A stretch of DNA of 20,746 nucleotides from JBGTLW01 sp041743835. Its GTDB lineage: Bacteria; Planctomycetota; Phycisphaerae; Phycisphaerales; Phycisphaeraceae. The stretch spans positions 1-20,746 of the forward strand of contig JBGTLW010000236.1 in assembly GCA_041743835.1 (NCBI GenBank), in the 5' to 3' direction. The notes under the pieces are model-generated. The model made no database searches. It was not told the DNA's origin and saw nothing but the letters and a program-made list of their open reading frames with translations. Below are positions 7,045-14,460 of the stretch, piece after piece (position 1 is the stretch's first letter; each line of letters begins with the position of its first letter). A program made the translations under genes and the position numbers.

Positions 7045-9633
7045 CTACGGCTGGGGGCTTGGGGTCTGTGGCTGACTTACGTACAGCGGGACCACGCTGC
7101 CGTGGCCGCGGCGGTGGGCCTGGCCGTGCTCAAGAAGGCGAGTCTCGTCGCCTTGAGTCTGACGCACGAGGTCGAATGGCTGCTGGCGGATAACCCATTC
7201 ACCGACGGTGAAGGACAGCGAGCTGTTGTCGTTGTGGAACATGACCTTCTCCGGGTCGCCAGCCTTGTTGGAGTAAACGAAACCGCCGACGAATTCGGAG
7301 CGGCCGCCGGCTTCCACGCGGTGGACGCTGGTGTCGGTTTCGGTCTTGACGCCCAAGACCCACAGGTCGCCGCCGCGGTTGAGTGTCTTCGGCTGATGCC
7401 AGTTCTCGACATTGAGTTGGCGTGCCCAGGCTCGCGTGCCCGGCTGCAACTCGAGGTAAGCGCCCACGACATCTTCCAGAAACAGGTCCCCCGCGCCCTC
7501 CTCGGCAATGACCTTGTGTATAAACAGATTGCGGATCACCAGCGTCCGATCGCTCCGATGAACAAAGCTGGTGCCGGTGTAAGACAGGTCGAAGCGTTCG
7601 ATGACGACCAGCGGGGAAGCGCCGTCTTCGATGATGAAGGTCGGGAACCAGTCCGAATCCGGCGGAAACTTGCCTTTCACGTTGGTTTTCGCCATCGGCT
7701 TATCCAGGCCGCGTTCGAGGCCGATGATCCGCTGAACGTTGCCTCGGACGCGGATATCGCTGAACAACCCGATCGTTTGATCGGTGGGGAGGTAAATCGT
7801 CTTCGCCCCCGAATCGATCGCCGCCTGCACCGCCGGGGACCAGTCGATCTTGGGATTGCGCTGGTCACGATCTTCACTGCCGGTCGTGCGCTGAACGGCG
7901 TGTTCCTTGAAGTCGGCGACGTTCACCCAGTTCTCCGGCGGGTCGTATGCCAGTACGGGAGCATCCTTGATCGGCAGGTTCAGCGACCGCGGGGGCGTAT
8001 CCTCGAAGAGCGTCAACACGTCGTGCGAGACAAACTCGTCAACCCTTGCCCCTTCGGCGTTGTGCCCGGTGCCGACGGTATGTTCGATCGCCTTGGCGTA
8101 ACCCACCGTCTGGATATTTCGCGCAAACATGGCGGATTCATTGATGATGGCGGGGAATTGCTTCGCCCCGCCCTTGCCGCGCAATTCACTGTCGATGATG
8201 GCGGTGAGGCTGGCACCCCCTTTGTTGTGATAGGCGGTGACGGCGTTGTCGCTGCGCAGGCCGCGCAACGAGATGCACTGGCCGTCGTTGAGCCAGCCGA
8301 CGGTACGCTGGTCGCGGAGTGTGATGTGCTCGGCGGTGATGCTGTTGACGGCATGGACGGTGCTGACGCCGATGTCGAAGCCCTCGACGGTCACGCGTTG
8401 GATCAGGCATGGGCCCTGTTCATCGGAATAGCCCAGGTCCAGGCCGATCTTACCGATGCGCTGGGGGTCGGAAGAGCGGATGGTCAGGTCAAACACGCCG
8501 CCCTGGTTGTTGGCCATGAATTGGAGACCGATCGAGCCGGGGTTGCCTCGGCCCACGTCGAGCGTGAGATTGCGCAGCGAGTTTCGGAACCGCTGCGCCG
8601 GGGCCTTGCCCGTCCAGACCATCGCCTGGGGCTCGGCCGGGTTCTGGAAGCCGGGGCATTGATCCATCAGCTTGATGACCACGCCGTCCCGACTCTGGCC
8701 TTCGAGCACGGTGCGCGTCTGGCGGCCGGTCCAGCGCAGCGTGTCGGTGATGAGGTAGGTGCCATCGGGCACGTACACCAGTTGCGCGCTTTCCAACGCC
8801 AACTGGAAAGCCGCGGTGTCATCATGCTTGCCATCGCCCACCGCCCCGAAGGCCTTGACATTCCGGACACGGGCGGCGGGCGGGTACACCACGTCGCCGG
8901 GCTTATGATTTTCCATAACGGCCTCGTTGACGGCCAGCATCTGCTCGTCGGTGGGGTTCGGCGTGACCGGGGCACGCTTCAGATCGGCCAGCCGCTCACG
9001 GTTCGCGCGGACCTCGGCGTCGGCCAGTTCCGGGCCGAAGGCCAGCTCGTGCAGGTGTGCATCCACGGTCGCGCGTTCGGCGGTCAGCACCAGCACCAGT
9101 TCCTCGCCCCGCTCGGCTTTCACCGCCACTTTGCCCAGGGGCGTCCGTTGGTCGGGCTCCAGCAGCCATTCATGGACACGATCGACACGCTCGGGCGAGC
9201 GGCGGACCAGGTGCAGCCGGATATAGCCGTACCCGTCGAGCCGCTTGGCCTGGACGTGGCCGGCGAGGCCGTACCACCCGTCCGCCGGCACAAGGTAGGC
9301 CAGGGCCGGCACGCGATGGCCCTGACGTGTATTCGCCGCGGTACGCATCAGTACCACGCCGTCTTCCACCGCGATGCGCGGCTGGCCGTCCGCGGCATGC
9401 TCGGTCGCCTGCCAGCCGCCCTCGCGCCAAGGCATGGGGAGGTAAGCCTCGGGCTGAAGCGGGTCCACCGGCCACAGGCGATCGGCCCGCCAACGCGCTT
9501 CCCCATCCACCTCCAGCGGGTTGCCATCAGCTTGGACCCAGGTCTTCGGTGGTGCGTCCGCGGCGAGCTGTGCCGACGACAGCGACAGGTGAGCGGTGAT
9601 GATGACTGCGAAACCGATGGCTTGCCAAGGCAT
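7045..9633 (-). CDS. Secreted twin right-handed beta-helix protein, pectate-lyase-3 / GH55-like (module 2)
   Basis: The ATG at 9633 is preceded by AGGA at 8 bases and gives 862 residues with a signal peptide of about 25 residues (MPWQAIGFAVIITAH and on). Residues 30-200 form a beta-rich N-terminal domain of no family I recognise. Near 258 begins a pectate-lyase-3-type beta-helix with the hallmark FGAVGDGKHDDTAAF. A second one begins near 570 (WVNVADF, later AIDSGAKTIYLP and IRVRGNVQRIIG). Two successive helices of this kind are the layout of GH55 exo-beta-1,3-glucanases, but I cannot place the catalytic glutamate, so substrate and chemistry remain open. It is the last gene of module 2, 134 bases after the pilin-like gene. 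From the second half of the chain to the C-terminus it is clearly paralogous to the 17993-20746 protein (shared WVLG.KTE and GGF/LWY stretches). Confidence 0.85.
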   Translation of the reverse strand: MPWQAIGFAVIITAHLSLSSAQLAADAPPKTWVQADGNPLEVDGEARWRADRLWPVDPLQPEAYLPMPWREGGWQATEHAADGQPRIAVEDGVVLMRTAANTRQGHRVPALAYLVPADGWYGLAGHVQAKRLDGYGYIRLHLVRRSPERVDRVHEWLLEPDQRTPLGKVAVKAERGEELVLVLTAERATVDAHLHELAFGPELADAEVRANRERLADLKRAPVTPNPTDEQMLAVNEAVMENHKPGDVVYPPAARVRNVKAFGAVGDGKHDDTAAFQLALESAQLVYVPDGTYLITDTLRWTGRQTRTVLEGQSRDGVVIKLMDQCPGFQNPAEPQAMVWTGKAPAQRFRNSLRNLTLDVGRGNPGSIGLQFMANNQGGVFDLTIRSSDPQRIGKIGLDLGYSDEQGPCLIQRVTVEGFDIGVSTVHAVNSITAEHITLRDQRTVGWLNDGQCISLRGLRSDNAVTAYHNKGGASLTAIIDSELRGKGGAKQFPAIINESAMFARNIQTVGYAKAIEHTVGTGHNAEGARVDEFVSHDVLTLFEDTPPRSLNLPIKDAPVLAYDPPENWVNVADFKEHAVQRTTGSEDRDQRNPKIDWSPAVQAAIDSGAKTIYLPTDQTIGLFSDIRVRGNVQRIIGLERGLDKPMAKTNVKGKFPPDSDWFPTFIIEDGASPLVVIERFDLSYTGTSFVHRSDRTLVIRNLFIHKVIAEEGAGDLFLEDVVGAYLELQPGTRAWARQLNVENWHQPKTLNRGGDLWVLGVKTETDTSVHRVEAGGRSEFVGGFVYSNKAGDPEKVMFHNDNSSLSFTVGEWVIRQQPFDLVRQTQGDETRLLEHGQAHRRGHGSVVPLYVSQPQTPSPQP

Positions 9634-9767
9634 GTTGAGTTCCTTTGCGTCGCGTATCAAAAGGTGCCCACACCGCGCTGCGAGAACCGCCTCGCCTCAG
9701 CGCGGGATCAGGCATGAGCGGGCTGGGGCACCGCGGTCGGCGGGAGTGGGCACAAACCCGTTGGGAC

Positions 9768-10505
9768 TCAGCGGCCGACCCACAGCCCCGTCCCCGGTGG
9801 GGTGCCGGTGAATTCATCGAACGTGATGGACCGCACGCTGTTGTCCACCGAGCTGATGTTGAAGGTCGTGTTGGGGTGCCGGGCACCCAACTCGAACGCC
9901 CAGAGGAACCCGCCCCCGAAAAACGTCCGGTACATCATCAGGCGTCGGGCTGGCTGATTGGTCCCACTGGTCCCCGAGACGGTGCCGCTGAATTTGTCGT
10001 AAAAAAGCAGGTGGCCGGAGTTGAGCGAGGAGAGGCGGCGGGGGGGTTCGAGTGAGAATGGCTGCTGGCTCGCCGCGTATCCGCTGACGCCGTAGCTGAC
10101 CCGCTCGATGTCCGCACGCGGCCGCCAACTCGCCGGCTCGCCGACGTATGACTCGTTGTCCGGGTCGGCGGGGCACCGCAGCAGCTCGGGCATGACCATC
10201 GGCGTGTAGCCGCCGGCGGTGAAGTTGCCCAGATACCCCGTGCCCCGCGTGGGCGCGTACACAAACATCTCCGGCCAGCCCTGGTAGGGGTTGGCGCTGG
10301 TGCCATACCCGAAAATCATCGCGTCCTGATGATCGGTGGCGTACGTGATGCTGAACAACGACAACTGCCGCATGCCCGACATGCACATCACCTGCCGGGC
10401 CGTCTCCCTTGCGTTGCGCAGCGCCGGCAGCAGCAGCGCGATCAGCAGCGCGATGATGCTGATCACGACTAAAAGCTCGATCAGGGTAAAGGCGGTTCGT
10501 CGCAT
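9768..10505 (-). CDS. Prepilin-type N-terminal domain protein (module 2)
   Basis: The protein has 245 residues from the ATG at 10505, with GAGGTG about 5 bases upstream. It opens MRRTA, then FTLIELLVVISIIALLIALL, a prepilin signal with the cut expected between Ala5 and Phe6 and Glu at mature position 5. The membrane helix is followed by a globular domain (MCMSGMRQLSLFSITYATDHQDA and on). The C-terminus departs from the usual H-X9-DG form: after the histidine in RHPNTTF comes SSVDN, so Asn replaces the Gly. A longer frame upstream of the ATG is open but has no pilin-like sequence. It probably sits in the cytoplasmic membrane with its globular part outside. It lies between the PEP-CTERM gene (86-base gap with a hairpin) and the beta-helix gene. 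Confidence 0.9.
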   Translation of the reverse strand: MRRTAFTLIELLVVISIIALLIALLLPALRNARETARQVMCMSGMRQLSLFSITYATDHQDAMIFGYGTSANPYQGWPEMFVYAPTRGTGYLGNFTAGGYTPMVMPELLRCPADPDNESYVGEPASWRPRADIERVSYGVSGYAASQQPFSLEPPRRLSSLNSGHLLFYDKFSGTVSGTSGTNQPARRLMMYRTFFGGGFLWAFELGARHPNTTFNISSVDNSVRSITFDEFTGTPPGTGLWVGR

Positions 10506-10545
10506 GTCGGCACCTCGGATACCACGGGATTCGGCCGGGCAAACA

Positions 10546-10571
10546 CGGCGGGCCCGCTGCCGGGCACGCCG
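10546..10571 (-). terminator. GC-rich hairpin between PEP-CTERM and pilin-like genes (module 2)
   Basis: The arms CGGCGGGCCCG (10546-10556) and CGGGCACGCCG (10561-10571) pair at 10 of 11 positions around a 4-base loop. The hairpin begins 20 bases past the PEP-CTERM stop on the minus strand and is followed by TGTTTG. It corresponds in position to the hairpins of modules 1 and 3. Confidence 0.5.
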
Positions 10572-10591
10572 CGAGAATGAGGTCTTTGTAC

Positions 10592-11347
10592 TCACACCGC
10601 CTGACGCGGGCGCGAACGGGAAAGCACCAGCAACCCGCCAAGCCCCATCAACGCCAGCGACGCCGGCTCGGGGATGATTGTGACTTCGAGGATCGGGCGA
10701 AACAACGTGTCGCTCGTGTATTCGCTTGAGGCGAACTGTTGGGGGCTTGACCCGCTTGCAACCGTTTCCCACAATCCCCACCCGTGATTGTTTCCCCCGG
10801 TCAGCCATGAACGGACATTGTCTGTCACATCAATCTCGATCCAGCTATTGGGCGATTTGTCAGACATATCAATACTTGTGACGGGGGTTCCCAGCATAAG
10901 GCTGGGATTGGCATCTGTCAGTCCCAGGCTGGAGGTCGTGCTGCTTTCGTTCCAGGTCTGGTTCGCGAGGTTCACCGTGACCGTCTTGCTGGTGTCCACC
11001 GCCGTGAAGTAGAGTTTCAGCGTGGCGGAGACGATATCGGTTGAGTCAAGTGACGGATCAATCTGGCCGGAGCCCAGGCCGAAGATATTGTCGAAACGAA
11101 TCAACCCCACGCGTTGGTTCCCGGCACCTCCTCGCCGTCTTACCGCGACCGTCGTCGCGGCACCTTGCGAGGCTGTCGTCGTGTCGTTTGTGATCCATGT
11201 ATCCAATGTCCCGGTGTAACCATCGGCGCCCTCTTGAAAGCTCAGGATCTCCGAGCCGTGCGCGTGAGTACCAAATAGCAGACAGGACATGGTGATGGCC
11301 GAGAGCGTTAATGCGGCGAATCGTGATGCAGGTTCCAGACTTCTCAT
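10592..11347 (-). CDS. PEP-CTERM sorted surface protein with DNRLRE / CBM96-like domain (module 2)
   Basis: The ATG at 11347 has GAGGAG 7 bases upstream. The 251-residue product has a signal peptide of about 31 residues (ending HAHG or just after). Residues 35-220 fit the DNRLRE-type domain: GLIRFDNIFGLG, then ATLKLYFTAVD, NQTWNES, and WIEIDVTDNVRSWLTGG followed by NHGWGL. Members of this domain family have been classed as carbohydrate-binding modules (CBM96). The C-terminus is a PEP-CTERM signal with PEP at 226-228, the hydrophobic LALMGLGGLLVL and a basic tail. It starts 22 bases after the LacI stop, so the two are very probably cotranscribed. Surface display of a glycan binder is inferred. 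Confidence 0.9.
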   Translation of the reverse strand: MRSLEPASRFAALTLSAITMSCLLFGTHAHGSEILSFQEGADGYTGTLDTWITNDTTTASQGAATTVAVRRRGGAGNQRVGLIRFDNIFGLGSGQIDPSLDSTDIVSATLKLYFTAVDTSKTVTVNLANQTWNESSTTSSLGLTDANPSLMLGTPVTSIDMSDKSPNSWIEIDVTDNVRSWLTGGNNHGWGLWETVASGSSPQQFASSEYTSDTLFRPILEVTIIPEPASLALMGLGGLLVLSRSRPRQAV

Positions 11348-11369
11348 GATGCGTCTCCTCTTTGAAGGG

Positions 11370-12410
11370 TTAAGTGACCGCCGGGGGCGACGCGGTGCCT
11401 CCGACCTCGAAAGAAAACGGGATGCGGGTTTCGGGGAACGTTTCTTGCGGTTGCTCGATGCTCTCCAGCAGCATCTCCGTGGCCCGGATGCCGATCTGTG
11501 CGTGTGGAACCACGTACGTGGTCATGACCTGATCCATGATCTGCGAAGGGGTGTCGGCAAATGACACGACGGATAGGTCTGCGGGCACCGACAGACCCTG
11601 TTGCAGCGCGGCAATCATGAACGGCTCGGCCGTGGTGCTCCCGTAGCTGATGACAGCTGAGGGCCTGTCCGCCGCTCCGAGGCACTGACGCGCGAAGGCA
11701 CAGCGCGTGCCGGTCCGCACCGCCACCCCTTCGTCACGGATGACCCATGGTTCAAGCCCCGCTTCGTCCATCATGATGCGGTAGCCCGCCTCACGGTCTA
11801 ACGCGCTGTAGTGCGGCGTGGGGTAGAGGTGGCCATAGGAAAAGTCGGCGTAGGCGATGTGGCGGTGACCCAACTCGATCAGGTAGCGGGTCGCGCGCTT
11901 GGCGGCGTCCAGATCGTCGGGGCGCACGCAGCAGTGCGGCTGCTTGGAGTTGAGCCAGACCGCGGGGATCTTGTGCTCGTCGATCAGATCGATCAGCCGC
12001 TGGGGGATGGCGTGGGTGTAGTCGATCAGCAGGCCATCGCTGTGCGTCTCGCGAAGGATGCGTGGGACGTAGCGGTCATCGGTGAGTTGGTCGTCTGGCA
12101 GGCGGACGGCCATGAGATTGAGGTCGCGCTCGCTGAGTTGCTGCAGGAGCGTGTTGAGCAGGTCTGTGGGCACGGTGCTGCGGGCGTAGCCGGTGCTCAG
12201 CAGCAGGGTGATCGCGCCGAACCGCCCCGAGCGGGTGGCGCGGGCGGCGGTGTTGGGCATGTAGCCCATCTCCGCCGCAGCCTCCTGCACCCGTTTGCGG
12301 GTGCTCGCGGCGTACAAATCCCACTTGCCGGGGCGACGGTTGAGGATATCGCTGACCGTCTGATGACAGAGCTTGGTACGCGTTGCGACTTGTTTGAGCG
12401 TGATAGCCAT
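11370..12410 (-). CDS. LacI-family transcriptional regulator (module 2)
   Basis: The protein has 346 residues from the ATG at 12410. Residues 4-24 (TLKQVATRTKLCHQTVSDILN) are the helix-turn-helix. A few extra residues (RRPGKWDLYA) follow before the third helix, as in the module 3 regulator. The hinge PNTAARATRSG has Thr where the family usually has the DNA-wedging Leu. The effector domain (about 65-335) shares long similar stretches with the module 3 regulator: GLLIDYTHAIP, VWLN, LGHRHIAYADF and PHYSALDREAGY. It should bind a sugar ligand and control its own operon (PEP-CTERM, pilin-like and beta-helix genes). A perfect palindrome lies just before its start codon, strongly suggesting autorepression. 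The ligand is unknown, but its likeness to the module 3 regulator suggests related ligands. Confidence 0.92.
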   Translation of the reverse strand: MAITLKQVATRTKLCHQTVSDILNRRPGKWDLYAASTRKRVQEAAAEMGYMPNTAARATRSGRFGAITLLLSTGYARSTVPTDLLNTLLQQLSERDLNLMAVRLPDDQLTDDRYVPRILRETHSDGLLIDYTHAIPQRLIDLIDEHKIPAVWLNSKQPHCCVRPDDLDAAKRATRYLIELGHRHIAYADFSYGHLYPTPHYSALDREAGYRIMMDEAGLEPWVIRDEGVAVRTGTRCAFARQCLGAADRPSAVISYGSTTAEPFMIAALQQGLSVPADLSVVSFADTPSQIMDQVMTTYVVPHAQIGIRATEMLLESIEQPQETFPETRIPFSFEVGGTASPPAVT

Positions 12411-12415
12411 AGTTC

Positions 12416-12431
12416 ATCCGCACGTGCGGAT
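12416..12431. promoter_or_regulatory. Perfect 16-bp palindromic operator of the module 2 LacI gene
   Basis: ATCCGCACGTGCGGAT is a perfect palindrome with a central CG, the usual LacI-family operator form. It ends 5 bases before the start codon and covers the expected transcription start, so a bound repressor would block initiation. Confidence 0.75.
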
Positions 12432-12433
12432 TA

Positions 12434-12463
12434 AGTATAACGCAGGCCATGCGGGCCTGTCAA
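12434..12463 (-). promoter_or_regulatory. Sigma-70-type promoter of the module 2 LacI operon
   Basis: On the minus strand TTGACA (12458-12463) is followed after 18 bases by TATACT (12434-12439). The start would be near 12427, inside the operator, leaving a leader of about 17 bases. The spacer itself holds a second inverted repeat, CAGGCC and GGCCTG around 5 bases (12443-12459). Confidence 0.7.
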
Positions 12464-12507
12464 GATTTTTCTGCTGGCAAAAAAAAGGGCAATCCGCGAT
12501 CCGGTGG

Positions 12508-14064
12508 TCAAATCGGGGCTTTAGGGCCGCTGGGATCGGGGGTCTGCGTAAGGGCGGCGCGGACTTGGGGGGAGGACCAGGTGGCCCCGTGCTGCTGGAG
12601 GAGCTGGCGGGCGGTGGGGTGGCCGGTCGCGCGTCCATCATCACGGGTGGACCAGCGTCTGCGGTATCGACTGACCAACGACAGCGCACGCTCGGTCAGC
12701 GCCAGCCGTGTGCCCAGATGCTCGGGATGCTCCCACAGGTTGTGCAACTCGCCGGGGTCACCGCGGTGATCGTAGAGTTCGCCGATCTCACCCTCCTGCC
12801 ACGGGTAGAGCACCAGGCGATGGGTGCGAGATCGCACAGCGACCGAGTAAGGCTGCTGGGTGTTGAAGTCGTACTCACAGACCACGCACGCTGCGCCTTC
12901 ACGCTCGCCGCGGGCCTCGGGTAGTCGGCTGACGCCTTCGACAGAATCGGGGATGTGCTCCCCAAGCCCGGCCGCATCAAGCAGGGTCGGGTAGAGGTCC
13001 ACCAGTTCGGTCATCGCATCGCAGGCGGTGCCCCGCGGCCCGCCGGGGTAGCTGACGATGAAAGGCACGCGATGGATCGCTTCATAGATGCCCAGGTTCT
13101 TGAGGTGCAGGCCGTGTTCCCCGGCGAAGTCGCCGTGGTCCGCGACGTAGCAGATGACTGTGTGATTCAATTCGTTCTGCGCTTCGAGTTCATCAAGCAC
13201 GCGGCCTATCTGCTGGTCGATCATTGTGATCAGTGTGTAGTAGTAAGCCACCTGGCCACGCAGGTCCGCTTCGTCTCGGGGTCTATAGGGATAGCCCATC
13301 GTCCCGCTGTTGACGTAGTCGCGCTGGAACCGTGGTTTGCCCGCGAAGCGGCGATTGAAATAATCGCTGATATTGCCGGGTAAATGCAGCGCATCGGGGT
13401 CGTACCAGTTGCTGCACTCCGGCGGGATACACAGCGGCTCGTGCGGGCGCTGGAAGCTCAGTTGCATCATGAACGGCCGGTGGCGGTCGCGTGCCCGCAA
13501 CAGTTCAACGGCCTGGTCGCCGGTCCACGTTTCGAGGTGGTGTTCCAGGGGGACCTCGCTGATGAATCGTTCGAGCTGATAACCTGATTGCCCCTCGAAT
13601 CGCGAGCCGAGGTCGTAAGCGTCGGCTAGATCATGATCGATCAGATACTGAAAGTAGTGCACGTTCCGCGGGTCGCCATCGTCCGAGTCGGCCAGATCGC
13701 AATAGCGCAGCTGCTCGAACCCGGCCTTGTTCCACTGTCGGATCATGTGCGCTTTACCCACAAGCATGTTCTGGTAGCCCAAGCCACGCAGGACGACGGG
13801 CAGCGTCCGCGGCGTGGGCAGGTCCAGTTCGTGGATGTTGTTGCCGGTGATGCCGGTGGTGTGCGGGTATTGGCCGGTGATCATGCTGCAGCGGGATGGG
13901 CCACAGATCGGGTTGTTGCAGTAGGCGCGCGTAAAGCGCACACCGCGCTGCGCGAGTCGGTCGAGATTGGGCGTGCGCACATCGGGGCGATCGGCGCAGC
14001 TCATGCACCCGGCGTGGTGCTGGTCGGCCATGATCCAGAGGATGTTCGGGGGTCGGTTGTTCAT
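12508..14064 (-). CDS. Sulfatase (arylsulfatase-type, formylglycine-dependent), no signal peptide
   Basis: The 518-residue protein shows the type I sulfatase fold and motifs. PNILWIMADQ carries the metal ligand Asp14. CGPSR at 54-58 is the C-x-P-S-R motif whose Cys54 is converted to formylglycine. VGKAH has Lys104 and His106, RPHEP has His207, and YVADHGD has the second metal pair at 308-309, with Lys321 following. It hydrolyses a sulfate ester, probably on a sugar. The ATG at 14064 puts the first beta-strand at residue 7 and leaves no room for a signal peptide, so the enzyme should be cytoplasmic and act on imported fragments. The maturation enzyme is not in this window. The gene is divergent from the module 3 regulator and lies upstream of the module 2 LacI gene on the same strand. 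Confidence 0.93.
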   Translation of the reverse strand: MNNRPPNILWIMADQHHAGCMSCADRPDVRTPNLDRLAQRGVRFTRAYCNNPICGPSRCSMITGQYPHTTGITGNNIHELDLPTPRTLPVVLRGLGYQNMLVGKAHMIRQWNKAGFEQLRYCDLADSDDGDPRNVHYFQYLIDHDLADAYDLGSRFEGQSGYQLERFISEVPLEHHLETWTGDQAVELLRARDRHRPFMMQLSFQRPHEPLCIPPECSNWYDPDALHLPGNISDYFNRRFAGKPRFQRDYVNSGTMGYPYRPRDEADLRGQVAYYYTLITMIDQQIGRVLDELEAQNELNHTVICYVADHGDFAGEHGLHLKNLGIYEAIHRVPFIVSYPGGPRGTACDAMTELVDLYPTLLDAAGLGEHIPDSVEGVSRLPEARGEREGAACVVCEYDFNTQQPYSVAVRSRTHRLVLYPWQEGEIGELYDHRGDPGELHNLWEHPEHLGTRLALTERALSLVSRYRRRWSTRDDGRATGHPTARQLLQQHGATWSSPQVRAALTQTPDPSGPKAPI

Positions 14065-14331
14065 GATGGTGTGCGTTTCCTGGGCATGCGACTCGGGCTG
14101 CGCACCTGATTAATCATCCTGTCGGCGCTGGCCGGGGTCGCGTGCGGCAGGCACTCCCAAGATGCCTCAAATCCAGAGTGCCCGGTCTTAAGCCGTGGCT
14201 GCACGATACGTTGGCCATTGCGGGCTACCACCGGGATTGTAAATAAGAAAAGTCTCACATGCCGCCTGATTCGATGGGGCGATCTGCCGTTCTGTGCGGG
14301 AAAAACTGGGGTTGAAGGGCACATATTTCTG

Positions 14332-14360
14332 TTGACACGGGTCACCACCGGGATTATACT
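14332..14360 (+). promoter_or_regulatory. Near-consensus sigma-70 promoter of the module 3 operon
   Basis: TTGACA (14332-14337) and TATACT (14355-14360) are separated by 17 bases, the optimal spacing. Transcription would start near 14367, about 94 bases before the chosen start codon of the regulator. Confidence 0.75.
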
Positions 14361-14369
14361 AGTACTAGT
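14358..14369. promoter_or_regulatory. Candidate operator of the module 3 LacI gene
   Basis: ACTAGTACTAGT is a perfect 12-bp palindrome that overlaps the -10 box and reaches the predicted transcription start. Its position matches those of the other LacI operators in the window, but its sequence differs from theirs. Confidence 0.6.
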
Positions 14370-14460
14370 CTCATTTACTCGCGAGGTGAGAGGCCGCGTG
14401 GGTTTTTGGTCTTTCTTGCCTTGTCTCCAAGTGCCCCTTTGCCACGCCAGGACCGACTTC

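Larger units (their letters stand above)
14227..14373. repeat. Two imperfect direct repeats of a ~30-base element
   Basis: Copy A spans 14227-14257 and copy B 14344-14373, starting 117 bases apart. Both begin with the identical 12 bases ACCACCGGGATT and end with the identical 7 bases AGTCTCA, with a diverged, AT-rich middle of 11-12 bases. Copy B contains the -10 box and operator palindrome of the module 3 LacI gene. Copy A lies towards the sulfatase. Confidence 0.6.
14065..14460. promoter_or_regulatory. Divergent intergenic region between sulfatase and module 3 LacI gene
   Basis: This 396-base gap must drive the sulfatase leftwards and the module 3 operon rightwards. It holds the module 3 promoter and operator (listed separately), a perfect 10-bp palindrome TGATTAATCA at 14107-14116 about 40 bases ahead of the sulfatase start, and two imperfect copies of a roughly 30-base element (14227-14257 and 14344-14373). 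I see no convincing -35/-10 pair for the sulfatase. The plus-strand frame is open back to 14218, but that part would lie upstream of the predicted transcription start and is not treated as coding. Confidence 0.5.

Noticed and set aside
6994..9717. Long open plus-strand frame of about 900 codons opposite the module 2 beta-helix gene
   Set aside because: It is a mirror of GC-rich codon bias on the opposite strand. The minus-strand product has a signal peptide, a good ribosome-binding site and recognisable beta-helix motifs, while the plus-strand one has none.
10506..10808. N-terminal extension of the module 2 pilin-like gene
   Set aside because: It would put about 100 residues before the prepilin signal, overlap the PEP-CTERM coding end and include the hairpin; the ATG at 10505 has its own ribosome-binding site.
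12464..12507. Run of eight T on the minus strand after the sulfatase stop as an intrinsic terminator
   Set aside because: The T tract (12479-12486) is real, but only a 3-bp stem precedes it, so I do not call a terminator.
14218..14460. N-terminal extension of the module 3 LacI gene back to 14218
   Set aside because: The frame is open, but a near-consensus promoter lies inside it (14332-14360), and the extension resembles no LacI N-terminus.
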